Of a stretch of DNA of 53,154 bases, positions 42,501 to 50,386 are shown in pieces. The first letter of the stretch is position 1; every line of letters starts with the position of its first letter. Source of the DNA: an uncultured Bacteroidales bacterium (GTDB lineage Bacteria > Bacteroidota > Bacteroidia > Bacteroidales > UBA932); contig CALVDP010000010.1 of assembly GCA_944326315.1 (NCBI GenBank), positions 1-53,154 of the forward strand. The letters are read 5' to 3'. Under the pieces are notes generated by a model, which saw nothing but the letters and a program-made list of their open reading frames with translations, was not told the origin of the DNA and made no database searches. The position numbers and the translations under genes were made by a program.

Positions 42501-44944
42501 CACGAAGAAAGATCCACCCATATCTTTTCTCCAGGCGCCGTATCCCCTTCACAGACAATCCTGTCACCGTATCTCACGGCATAAGATATTTTCCCGTCTT
42601 GCACCGGGGTATAGCCGGCATCGGAGAGATCAAACGACAAGACTGCGAAATTGCCTTCAACAGCCTTGACAGTATACACATCAGCAGAATCCGCTTCTGT
42701 GTCCGGAATCCTGTCTTCAGGCAGAGTTATCGAAGCCTCGGCATCATTCTCAAGATTTACAGCCAGATGGAAATCATTGATCACCACGCCCTTGGTGAAT
42801 TCATGACTTTCCCCTGTAGCGTCAGTGACCTTGACCGAGACATTATAATAGAGGTAGCTGCCGACGTTCTTTCCGTCCCGGGCAACGAATGACAGGGCGA
42901 AAGTCCCGTCCGAAGCGACATCAAGTGTACCCTCGTCTGCAGGCTCGCCCCAGAGAGAAACACTGTAAGTCACTGCCGCGGCAGAAAGAGACTGTCCGGC
43001 GTAGCTTTTCAGCCGTCCCCTGACAGTCACCGTGTCTCCAGGAAAGTATATCTTGCCGGACGGTTCGAATTCCAGTGTAAATGACGGAAGTACAAATTCA
43101 TCGACAGTCAGGAAACTTGTCCCGAGCACGCGGCCGTCATGCAGTATCTTCAGAGAATAGCGGCCGTTGACCCTGTCCCCGTCTATCGGGAAAGCACCTG
43201 CAGCAGAGCCGAAATCATTTACATGCAAAGTATCCCGCGCCACCGTCCTGCCCGAGACATCCGCAAGCTCCGCAATGACCGGAGTATCCCCTGTCCACAC
43301 CTTATAGACAGACTTCGGCCATCCTGACAGGCTGTCACGCATTGTTTCGTACAATATGGTCTTGAACTTCAGCGTGTCGCCCGGATTGAAGGCACTCCTG
43401 TCCTTGAGGATCATGCATGACAGCATGTTTCCATCCCCTGCACCAGTCCAGGTAGAAGCCTGCCACACCGATTGTTCCCGGCTCATCCTCAACACGCCGA
43501 GACTGTCGGTATAGCTGCACTGTATCATGAAGCGGCCGTCGGCTTCTTCCGGAAGCCCGGGATCCACAAGAGTGAATCCGTCAAGGCATACGTCAGTGAT
43601 GCGCCTCACAAGGCTGTCCTTGTAAAAAATGGATATGTCAGCCTTCCCGACAGGCTTTCCACTGTCATAATCTGCAAGATATACCGCCAGCCCCTTGTCC
43701 TGCATCTGCGTGGCGGCAGAAAGAGTATATCTGTCGTACCGGAAAGATGCCTTCACATCCCCGCTGCGGCATATGGCATTGAAGCGTCCGTCATTCAGAG
43801 CCGGCATGACAATCTCAAGCGTGTCAAACACATAATAGCTCCCGACAGTATTCTCCAGATGCGTCCCGAACACCTCCACACTGTCCTTGTCCTGTATCCT
43901 GACGTCCACACCAGGAAGATTTCTCAGGCATATCCTCAATGTGTCGCTGCCATTGACGGTACCGGCATCTATCATCGGGAAGTCCATCCTGTCGATAAGC
44001 CCGGACGGATACATGCAACATTCTCCTGCAAGTGCGGCGTCAGACTTCATGGCCTTCTTCGCCTTGACGAATGCCTCGCACCGGTCTCTCAACGCGCGGT
44101 AATCATCCGATGTCCCTCCGTCCCTTTCCAGAGAATTGAACGTCATCCTGACAAGCTCTTCCTCGGCATAGAGGCCTATGCCTTTGCCAGCATATTTGTC
44201 GCGGAAGGCTTCAAGGGAGGAAGCTTTCATCTCCAGACTGTCAGACGTGTCATGCATGATTCTGACAAATTCCACGAATGCCTCTTCCGGATACCGTCCT
44301 GAATAATATTCCTCAAGGGCATCTGCCGCAGTATCAAACTTGCCGGAGACATCAGACGCGGCATTCGCCGAACTGAACATGAAGAAAGACCACATCAGAT
44401 ACTCCTTATCATTGGACAAGGATTCCAGAACAGCCTCAGGGAACGCGATGTGACCTCCGGACAGATACCTGTCCCGGGAATAGAACTGGCTGTTCTTCTC
44501 GTGGCGAAGCCTGCCATCCCCAAGGATATCTTCTATGGAAGGGGCCTCGACAGACCATAATCCGTAATAAGCGAGATTCCATGAAACTACCGGAGAATCA
44601 TAGTCTTCCACGCGTTTCTTCAAGGCTTCGGCCACATCGCCCGCCTTCTTCCAGTCGTATGAGCGGACAGCGTAATAATATTTCCTGGACGCATCATAGA
44701 AATCCCATGACAGCCTGGATGCTTCCGCCTTGTCGATCAGCTTCCCGAGTATCTTCTCCTGGCTCTGCGGCCTGTCGTCCTTCAGCGCCTCCCGGTAATC
44801 TTTCCATTCCTTGACAAGGACATGTCCGTCATTGTCCCGTCTGACGTCCTTTGCAGACATGCCTGATGCTGCCAGGAAAACGGCTGCCGTCATTGTGATG
44901 ATTTTGACTGCGGATAAGAATCCGCCGGTACCAGATTTTCTCAT
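39584..44944 (-). CDS. Alpha-2-macroglobulin family protein
   Basis: A very large secreted protein of 1786 residues. Signal region VKIITMTAAVFLAASGMSA; macroglobulin (MG) modules through the first 1000 residues, including FNPGDTLKFKTILYET and YFPGDTVTVRGRLKSYAGQ of the MG2 type; the A2M domain around LSFKAGDKLSEYYVSLFAHD; then the helical thioester-domain region with YQNTGGGFAWLKGG. No CxEQ thioester motif is seen, so it would not trap proteases covalently. Bacterial members are thought to shield the envelope together with a PBP1c; none is adjacent here. ATG 44944 gives the signal peptide; 45007 is too early. Followed upstream by folC with a 4-base-scale gap relative to the longer frame. Confidence 0.85.
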   Translation of the reverse strand: MRKSGTGGFLSAVKIITMTAAVFLAASGMSAKDVRRDNDGHVLVKEWKDYREALKDDRPQSQEKILGKLIDKAEASRLSWDFYDASRKYYYAVRSYDWKKAGDVAEALKKRVEDYDSPVVSWNLAYYGLWSVEAPSIEDILGDGRLRHEKNSQFYSRDRYLSGGHIAFPEAVLESLSNDKEYLMWSFFMFSSANAASDVSGKFDTAADALEEYYSGRYPEEAFVEFVRIMHDTSDSLEMKASSLEAFRDKYAGKGIGLYAEEELVRMTFNSLERDGGTSDDYRALRDRCEAFVKAKKAMKSDAALAGECCMYPSGLIDRMDFPMIDAGTVNGSDTLRICLRNLPGVDVRIQDKDSVEVFGTHLENTVGSYYVFDTLEIVMPALNDGRFNAICRSGDVKASFRYDRYTLSAATQMQDKGLAVYLADYDSGKPVGKADISIFYKDSLVRRITDVCLDGFTLVDPGLPEEADGRFMIQCSYTDSLGVLRMSREQSVWQASTWTGAGDGNMLSCMILKDRSAFNPGDTLKFKTILYETMRDSLSGWPKSVYKVWTGDTPVIAELADVSGRTVARDTLHVNDFGSAAGAFPIDGDRVNGRYSLKILHDGRVLGTSFLTVDEFVLPSFTLEFEPSGKIYFPGDTVTVRGRLKSYAGQSLSAAAVTYSVSLWGEPADEGTLDVASDGTFALSFVARDGKNVGSYLYYNVSVKVTDATGESHEFTKGVVINDFHLAVNLENDAEASITLPEDRIPDTEADSADVYTVKAVEGNFAVLSFDLSDAGYTPVQDGKISYAVRYGDRIVCEGDTAPGEKIWVDLSSWPSGVYRVSASACAGGRTRTCVCDLIKADEDDGTLYMPLENFFRVIPSGGDIKVQFGASDGPVWAVVQLFGGRNTCLYSEIVHLDGVSGESGSLRTLEYGFKDNYPDAVQMLVTYFRNARFYTFSHDFDRKSANLELPLSFTRFTDKAWPGEDCVYEIMTLPGAECAVSVFDVTTETIASGRWNRLMPAVSRSYVWSNCVPGEVSGRGRSQWYRPPYEAEAVPFQLVSAAPRFSRNSVSGDMAVEEVADNAVMTKSVAGAAQALPADVAVREDFSEALAFYPFLRADAQGKISFSFKAGDKLSEYYVSLFAHDKSMSNNVLRKTMQVSLPVTVSVMQPAYLYSGDRYVLQVALSNQSEADAEGVLTAYFYDGKDYQDAVPLMVMSRPAGVPVNSSRAESFITDVPYDIDTLGIKVLYRTSSGASDGIFVAVPVSAPVQTLYESHSSLLMSGMSRDSLYRALQSEFVNVSGYGAVSREISIYDMLIDAVPDTVSATSASDAISVARACFSSRLAGALRGDVAGADTAHLDEILLSYQNTGGGFAWLKGGPSSPLVTAVILEYIAAMDRYAAEGTATELAEAASKAVGYLDEYYFSGDRLMGWAGGISLGQYLYVRSLYADEPLAAEPGRKELKAFRGQVKKYLYDRETDAPGYILYKARRANTALNFILSADTDSDIFLETVGLKANRKLESSIDRYMVSLKEYAADHRSGGKYYPNAVMPFRGLLENELYAHSALCRLLSEYADYAGDREAAEIADGIRLWIMVQKETQDWDEDPAYLLALEAVSGGSQELLSAKVLVLTQKYEKPFSEIKAAGNDVSVDVRYFKEDSSVSDSEIEGYREIAEGEALEVGDRILAVYDIWSAENRSFVRFSAPRYAAMRPEDQLSGPYGLHFRPLYRTGLRQFYPYSYREVKADRSIWYMDVLAEEDTRLTETFVVTQAGAFTCPAAEVECMYAPHYRANAEANPCQEVSHE

Positions 44945-45011
44945 AATGTCACTGTCTTTCACTGAATACACATTCCTGCCATAATCCACCGGGACCTGCC
45001 ACAACACCTGG

Positions 45012-46469
45012 TCAGCACCCGGGCACTTTGTCTTTCACCGAAGAAACGGCCTCAGCCACTACATAAGTGCTTCCGCCTATGTACACAAGCGGTTTTGCGC
45101 CACCATGCGACGCAGTAATCTCTCCGGCACGTGCAACCGCTCTCCTGACGGCCTTCTCCACACTTTCCAAGCACTCCGTCCTGCACGGCTGCCTTCCAGA
45201 AGAGTGGCAGAATGTCAAATATCGTTCCATCAGCTCCCCGGCAGGCATGGCCCGGCTGCCTTCCGCCTGGGTGAAAATATATTCGGCCTTGTCCGGCATA
45301 AGAGGGAATATCGCTTCCACATCCTTGTCTGAAGCCGCACCGTATACTATTATCAGATCCGTGCATGTCCCGTCATCCAGATATTTCTGCAGCTGGGCGA
45401 AATTATACCGGAGACCGTGCGCGTTATGGCCGATGTCCGCTATCGTCACCGGATCGGACGAGAGTCTTTCCCATCTTCCATGAAAATCCATCCTCCCGGC
45501 CGTGTGGACAATGGCATCCGCCACCGCATCTTCCCCCGAATCATCCTGCATCATGCGCGACAGGGAAGAGAAAATGTCGCCGGCAGAGGCCGGATGATGC
45601 CGGCACAACACGTCAACCGCAGACAGGACCGTACGCAGGTTCTTTTCCTGATAAGAGCCCTGCAGATCCATGTCAGCAAGTATCCGGTCCTTCTTCTGCC
45701 ACATGGACGGCTCGGTCTTGCCGGCAAAGGTGAGCAGGGATATTATCTTCTGCCTGTCACCCATATACATGGGATCCTGGAGATTGGTATATAGCACCTT
45801 GCGTTCAAAGACAGGGTCCGTATCAGGTGAAGACTCCCCTATCACGACCGGGGTCTCCGGCTTGATTATCCCGGCCTTCTCGAAAGCGATTTCTGCCTCG
45901 GTATTGCCCAGCATGGCGCAATGGTCAAGACCGATATTGGTAATGATGCTTATCGCCGGAGAAATGATGTTGGTACTGTCAAGCCGGCCTCCCAGGCCTG
46001 TCTCTATGACGGCCACATCGACATTGCGTGAAGCGAACCAGTCGAATGCCATCATTGTCGTAATCTCGAAAAACGAAAGGTCAAGATGTCCGAAGGTGCT
46101 GTTCCAGTGCTCCACGAAATCCCAGACTTCCTCCTTCCCGATATACTCCACCGTCTGTTTTCCGGTCTTCCCGTCGATAATACGCATCCTTTCCCTGAAA
46201 TCGAGGATATGGGGTGACGTGTAAAGCCCCGTCCTGAGCCCTGAGGCAGCAAGAACCGAAGCCAGCATGTTGGAGACTGAACCTTTTCCGTTCGTCCCTG
46301 CTATATGGAGCGTAACGTATTTCCTGTGCGGGTGCCCTGTCAGTTGGTCGAAAAAGAGCATGTTGTCTATCCCCGGCTTATATGCTTTCCCTCCGATTTT
46401 CTGAAAAGACGGGAACCTTGAGAAAAGTCTCCCGATCATTGCATCATATTCCGTTTCCGAATATTCCAT
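45012..46469 (-). CDS. folC: Folylpolyglutamate/dihydrofolate synthase
   Basis: A 485-residue Mur-ligase-type enzyme that makes dihydrofolate and adds glutamate residues. P-loop HIAGTNGKGSVSNMLASVL at about residue 54, TSPHILDFRERM, the EITTMMAFDWFA and ETGLGGRLDSTN segments, and LDHCAMLGNTEAEIAFEKAGIIK complete the family pattern. Somewhat longer than the usual 420-430 residues. Same strand as the alpha-2-macroglobulin gene downstream, with 67 bases between its stop and the preferred start of that gene. Promoter at 46498-46505. Confidence 0.94.
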   Translation of the reverse strand: MEYSETEYDAMIGRLFSRFPSFQKIGGKAYKPGIDNMLFFDQLTGHPHRKYVTLHIAGTNGKGSVSNMLASVLAASGLRTGLYTSPHILDFRERMRIIDGKTGKQTVEYIGKEEVWDFVEHWNSTFGHLDLSFFEITTMMAFDWFASRNVDVAVIETGLGGRLDSTNIISPAISIITNIGLDHCAMLGNTEAEIAFEKAGIIKPETPVVIGESSPDTDPVFERKVLYTNLQDPMYMGDRQKIISLLTFAGKTEPSMWQKKDRILADMDLQGSYQEKNLRTVLSAVDVLCRHHPASAGDIFSSLSRMMQDDSGEDAVADAIVHTAGRMDFHGRWERLSSDPVTIADIGHNAHGLRYNFAQLQKYLDDGTCTDLIIVYGAASDKDVEAIFPLMPDKAEYIFTQAEGSRAMPAGELMERYLTFCHSSGRQPCRTECLESVEKAVRRAVARAGEITASHGGAKPLVYIGGSTYVVAEAVSSVKDKVPGC

Positions 46470-46497
46470 AAATTATCTCAATACATCTGTTCCAACA

Positions 46498-46505
46498 CAA
46501 AAATA
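46498..46505 (-). promoter_or_regulatory. Promoter -7 box for folC
   Basis: Minus strand TATTTTTG, 29 bases before the ATG. Confidence 0.5.
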
Positions 46506-46564
46506 GCAATTTATTGCAACATTTTTCCGGCATCGTTCATCTTCTCAGAGGACAATAATTATTT

Positions 46565-46763
46565 AACGTGAATTCGATGAAATGAATGGAATGAATTTCA
46601 TAGAATTACCTCTATAGAGGACGAAGTCCGGCGTAAGTTCTCCCCTACGCAGGGGAGAATTTAAGAGGGGTGACACGAAAAAGGAAAGGGATTTCGAAGA
46701 AATCGTAACGTCAGTTCGACGGAATCTCTGATATTGAACAGAATAATTCGTCGAACTGACGTT
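46565..46763 (+). repeat. Copy F of the dispersed element (complete, 199 bp)
   Basis: Reads AACGTGAATTCGATGAA to TTCGTCGAACTGACGTT on the plus strand. ATTT flanks it (46561-46564 and 46764-46767). It is followed immediately by the partial copy G. Confidence 0.95.
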
Positions 46764-46767
46764 ATTT

Positions 46768-46859
46768 AACGTGAATTCGTTGAAATGAATGAAATGAATG
46801 GAATGAATTTAAGAGGGGGTGACACGAAAAAGAAATGGGATTTCGAAGAAATCGTAACG
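46768..46859 (+). repeat. Copy G of the dispersed element (partial, 92 bp)
   Basis: Begins AACGTGAATTCGTTGAA, then jumps from the ATGGAATGAATTTAAGAGG block to GTGACACGAAAAAG and the GATTTCGAAGAAATC palindrome. It lacks the CTCCCC hairpin, the CCTCTATAGAGG palindrome and the gene-side inverted repeat. It runs into the lipoprotein gene three to eighteen bases before its start. Confidence 0.9.
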
Positions 46860-46862
46860 GTT

Positions 46863-47306
46863 ATGGTCACTGGTTTTATGGCACGGTTATCAAGATGGGG
46901 ACTATCCTTGCTTGGTTTCGGCATCGCTGTATCCTGCAGAGTCGAATACGGCTCACCTTACACCACGTTCCAAGTGAGCGGGAAAGTCACTGACGAAAAC
47001 AATGTCCCTGTACAGAATATAGAAGTATCGACTATGGAGACTATGAACAAGACCGTGACAGGGAAAGACGGGAGCTTTGCAATCGAAGGCACGAACTCCT
47101 TACATTTCGAACAGGTCGAGATATTCTTCACGGACACGGACGGGGAAGAAAACGGTGGTGATTTCGGTACAACAAGCCGTATCGTACACCTCACGAAAAC
47201 GGAAGAACCCGGAAAGAAAGACGACAGCTGGTATCAGGGGAAATATGAGGGCTCTGTCGATGTAGTCCTTGAGACCGTTGGCGGAACTTCCGGTGAAATG
47301 AAATAA
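46863..47306 (+). CDS. Radical-SAM-associated-type putative lipoprotein
   Basis: A 147-residue secreted protein. MARLSRWGLSLLGFGIAVSC is a lipoprotein-like signal; after it VEYGSPYTTFQVSGKVTDENNVP matches the small lipoproteins of the rSAM/lipoprotein system of Bacteroidota, which carry a Tyr-Gly-x-Pro motif and a carboxypeptidase-regulatory-like beta domain (VTGKDGSFAIEG). ATG 46863 or 46878 are both possible; the frame remains open back to 46785 inside element copy G, so an N-terminal extension translated from the repeat cannot be excluded. The partner radical SAM gene is not nearby, so this copy is an orphan here. A GGGAGGG/CCCTCTCCC hairpin follows. Confidence 0.65.
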   Translation: MVTGFMARLSRWGLSLLGFGIAVSCRVEYGSPYTTFQVSGKVTDENNVPVQNIEVSTMETMNKTVTGKDGSFAIEGTNSLHFEQVEIFFTDTDGEENGGDFGTTSRIVHLTKTEEPGKKDDSWYQGKYEGSVDVVLETVGGTSGEMK

Positions 47307-47646
47307 GTTGAGGGAGGGTCCAGTTTCCCGGCCCTCTCCCCATCATCGTACACAGACACATCTGTTTTTCTTTTCAGGATTTTTCGCAAATTTATCTTGC
47401 ATGGCATTACGTCAGGTCTCATTTTCGAAAAACGAAGGTATCAGAATCCGAAAAACTGGCGGACGGGGACGCGGACGGGATTTTTCCTGTCTTGCAGCAA
47501 TACATTGCTAACCACATTATGGCTAAGAACATTCTTTGAAATGACCGGCATATTTCAAATCTTCCCGGATAAATTGCCTGAAAAATTTTCTTTTTTTGAC
47601 GGTTCGATTCCTGAATTTTTGTAACTTTAACGAAAATTCGATTTCT
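47307..47646. other. Intergenic stretch between lipoprotein and AIR-synthase-like genes
   Basis: About 340 bases. A GC-rich hairpin just after the stop (47311-47340) may terminate the lipoprotein transcript. Near the far end TTTG at 47595 and TAACTTTA at 47622 are a poor promoter match for the next gene. No coding sequence is seen between. Confidence 0.5.
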
Positions 47647-48804
47647 ATGAAACGTTCAGTATCGGCCTTGTATTCACCTTATATCATAGACGGTGTACAG
47701 ATGGATTATACGCCGGCACAGATGCTTGATGACTGCATGCCGGCAGAGTTCCGGAACACGGAAGCCTATGCAGAGAGACATGACAGCATCGTGGACGAAA
47801 TTGTGGATCCGGAGCCGAAGAAGACTGTATATGACGGCAATGCCGTGACAGCCTATACGGAAAAGATACTGGCAAGAGGATGTGCGCCGGCCCCGGGAGC
47901 TGAACAATATCCCAAATCATATACCCGCCGCAAGCTGGCTGGCACCTTGCTGTCTGCGCTATGGAAGAAGGGACATTTCGCCATGGATGACCTGATTCTT
48001 AAGGCTTCATGGAAATGGAACTGTATCCCGCTCGGCAACATGGCCTCATTCTACTTCTCGGCAGAAGCCGCGAGCCAGTACATATTCGACCTCGGGCTGA
48101 AACTGTGCGGATATTCTTTCGAGAAGACAGGGGAAGTATCGGACGTGGACTTCGAGGTGTCCGTCGAAGGGACCAAGGACGAGACTGCGGAGAATGAATA
48201 CGACTTCTTCAACGAACAGGAGCCGAAAGACCTGCACTACTGCTGGATGTCCGACGAGGCAAAATGCGGGAACAGGCTTGTGGCGGATCCGGACTCGTGG
48301 CTGATATACATACCTTTCGACACATGCGGCTACCGCCTCGGCAATTCGCTGCTGGAGAAAGTGGCCGGGACCAGCGGAGACAAGGCACCGTCGATACTGG
48401 ACCCCGACTATTTCATAGACTGCTACGAGGTGGTGAGGGAACTCATCGAAGACGGGGTGATAATATCTGGGACATCAACCGGCCCTGGAGGACTGGCTGC
48501 CGCCGCAGCATCAATGTGCGGCGACTGCGGGATAAGCATAGACATAAGCGGCATCATACGCGCCTCCGGTGAAAGCGACCCTGTCAGAATATTGTTTTCA
48601 GAAGTGCCTGGAGTGCTGATACAGATTACTGACGATGACTATGACTATATCGACTCGCAGATGCTTCTCCAGGACATAGCCTATTTTCCTGTAGGGCATC
48701 CTTCTGAGGAACCGGGCTTCAGGATACTCAACGGGAGGCATCCGCAGGTATCCGACATCCTTGCATCACTGGTCCAGGGACATTGCTCGGAAGGCGAAGA
48801 CTGA
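47647..48804 (+). CDS. AIR-synthase/PurL-like domain protein, degenerate
   Basis: A 385-residue protein of unsettled function. The C-terminal half follows the PurL/PurM pattern: YEVVRELIEDGVIISGTSTGPGGLAAAAASMCGD corresponds to the GGLA helix of FGAM synthase, and ILFSEVPGVLIQI to its LFSE strand. The N-terminal half does not show the usual AIR-synthase nucleotide loops and the GG motif is preceded by STGP rather than DxSD, so purine-synthesis activity is doubtful. It looks like a stand-alone paralogue with another role. ATG 47647 is preferred. It lies 17 bases before phoH and is likely co-transcribed with it. Confidence 0.6.
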   Translation: MKRSVSALYSPYIIDGVQMDYTPAQMLDDCMPAEFRNTEAYAERHDSIVDEIVDPEPKKTVYDGNAVTAYTEKILARGCAPAPGAEQYPKSYTRRKLAGTLLSALWKKGHFAMDDLILKASWKWNCIPLGNMASFYFSAEAASQYIFDLGLKLCGYSFEKTGEVSDVDFEVSVEGTKDETAENEYDFFNEQEPKDLHYCWMSDEAKCGNRLVADPDSWLIYIPFDTCGYRLGNSLLEKVAGTSGDKAPSILDPDYFIDCYEVVRELIEDGVIISGTSTGPGGLAAAAASMCGDCGISIDISGIIRASGESDPVRILFSEVPGVLIQITDDDYDYIDSQMLLQDIAYFPVGHPSEEPGFRILNGRHPQVSDILASLVQGHCSEGED

Positions 48805-48821
48805 TCATTAGATTTAGAGAT

Positions 48822-50189
48822 ATGGGAACCGATTCTGAAAAACGCGCAAGGAAACCGAAGATATTCGTCCTTGACACGAACATCATCCTGCATGACTTCA
48901 TGGCCATCAGGAAATTCCAGGACAATGACATTGTCATTCCCATGGCCGTGCTTGAAGAACTTGACAAGTTCAAGAAAGGGAATGACAACCTGAGCTTCAA
49001 CGCCAGAGGTTTCATGAGGGAGCTCGACAGGCTGAGCGGAGACAACATGTTCGGGGAAGAGGGTGTGCCGATCGGGAAGAAGCTCGGAAAAATCAAGGTC
49101 GAACTCAACCATCCTTTCCCGGACAGCCTTACAGGATGTTTCCAGGATGACACCCAGGACCACAGGATACTGGCGACAGCCATGTGGGTCAGGGACCGGC
49201 ATCCTGACAGATTCGTCGCCCTCGTGACCAAGGACATCAACCTGCGCATGAAATCCAAGGCTGTAGGCATGGAGGCGCAGGACTACCTGACAGACAAGAT
49301 CGAGGAATCCAGGGTGGAATACACCCGCAACGAGGTCGTGACAGTCGAAAATCCTGACTGGAACGCACTCCAGGGCCTTGCATTCGGACAGGGCAGCACC
49401 CCGTACGAAAGCCTGTGCAAGGAAAAGCCAATGCCCAACCAGCTGTACAAGTTCCGGATGGACAAGAACGGCCAGAAAAGCACGGTGTGTGCAAGGTATG
49501 ACGACAGGAGCAGGAAGATTGTGCTTGTGAAGTCCAGGTACGCATACGGGATATCGCCCCGGAATGACGAACAGAAATTCGCCCTTGACGCCTGTCTGAA
49601 TCCTGAGATAAAACTTGTCTCACTGACCGGGGGAGCAGGTACCGGAAAGACATTGCTTGCACTTGCCGCCGCCCTTGAACAGGAGAGGGATTTCGGGCAG
49701 ATCATATTGTCCAGGCCGACAGTCATCCTCGGCAATCAGGACATAGGCTTCCTGCCCGGTGACCAGAAGAGCAAGATGGGACCTTTCGTCCAGCCGCTCA
49801 TGGACAACCTGGACGTCATCAGGCATTGTTTCAAACCTGGAAGCAAGCAGGCCGCCAAAATAGACGAGATGCTCAAGGAAGAGAAGCTTCTGATCTCGCC
49901 TCTGGCCTACATCCGTGGAAGAAGTCTTGGAAGAGTGTTCTTCATAGTGGATGAAGCGCAGAACCTTACGCCGCACGAGATCAAGACCATCATCACAAGG
50001 GCCGGGGAAGATACCAAGATAGTCTTCACCGGTGATATTTTCCAGATAGACCAGCCTTACCTGGACATGTATTCCAACGGACTGACGCACCTCGGCGAAA
50101 AGATGGCAGGACAACAGCTGTTCGAGCATGTGAACCTCACGAAAGGAGAAAGAAGCGAGCTGTCGGAGATAGCCAGCAGGCTCCTGTAA
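48822..50189 (+). CDS. PIN-PhoH family ATPase/nuclease
   Basis: A 455-residue two-domain protein. Residues about 12-150 are a PIN ribonuclease domain (IFVLDTNIILHDFMAI, AVLEELDKFK, DHRILATAMWV, VTKDINLRMKS supply its acidic residues); residues about 240-455 are a PhoH ATPase with TGGAGTGKTLLALAAAL and RVFFIVDEAQNLTPHEIK. Such PhoH2-type proteins unwind and cut RNA. The role in Bacteroidota is not well defined. No antitoxin-like PhoAT gene precedes it; the AIR-synthase-like gene does. Confidence 0.9.
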   Translation: MGTDSEKRARKPKIFVLDTNIILHDFMAIRKFQDNDIVIPMAVLEELDKFKKGNDNLSFNARGFMRELDRLSGDNMFGEEGVPIGKKLGKIKVELNHPFPDSLTGCFQDDTQDHRILATAMWVRDRHPDRFVALVTKDINLRMKSKAVGMEAQDYLTDKIEESRVEYTRNEVVTVENPDWNALQGLAFGQGSTPYESLCKEKPMPNQLYKFRMDKNGQKSTVCARYDDRSRKIVLVKSRYAYGISPRNDEQKFALDACLNPEIKLVSLTGGAGTGKTLLALAAALEQERDFGQIILSRPTVILGNQDIGFLPGDQKSKMGPFVQPLMDNLDVIRHCFKPGSKQAAKIDEMLKEEKLLISPLAYIRGRSLGRVFFIVDEAQNLTPHEIKTIITRAGEDTKIVFTGDIFQIDQPYLDMYSNGLTHLGEKMAGQQLFEHVNLTKGERSELSEIASRLL

Positions 50190-50386
50190 CAGGCGGATGA
50201 TTAACGTTTTTAACCTGCAAGTGTCGATTTTCTTGTATTTGACACATATTTTCCCGGATTTTATCACAATAGATTTCATATATAGGAAAATTTATATTAT
50301 TTTCGCACTCCACGCCCGGATAACTGACGTGGAGTGTTTTTCATTGGAAATTCAACATAAAACATTCTAAAACATAATTTTTTCTT
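50190..50386 (+). promoter_or_regulatory. Leader region of ppdK with promoter and hairpin
   Basis: TATTTTCG at 50298-50305 matches the -7 consensus in seven of eight positions. At once follows CACTCCACG/CGTGGAGTG (50306-50336), a perfect 9-bp stem with a 13-base loop, then five T. The structure looks like a terminator or attenuator at the very start of the transcript, or a protective 5' hairpin. Start codon is 45 bases further on. Confidence 0.55.

Noticed and set aside
39584-44944. Active thioester protease trap in the alpha-2-macroglobulin protein
   Set aside because: I find no CxEQ motif in the region before the QNTGGGFAW segment, so covalent trapping is not supported.
10494-46859. Repeats as a CRISPR array
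   Set aside because: Copies are tens of kilobases apart or directly adjoining, there are no regular spacers and no cas genes.
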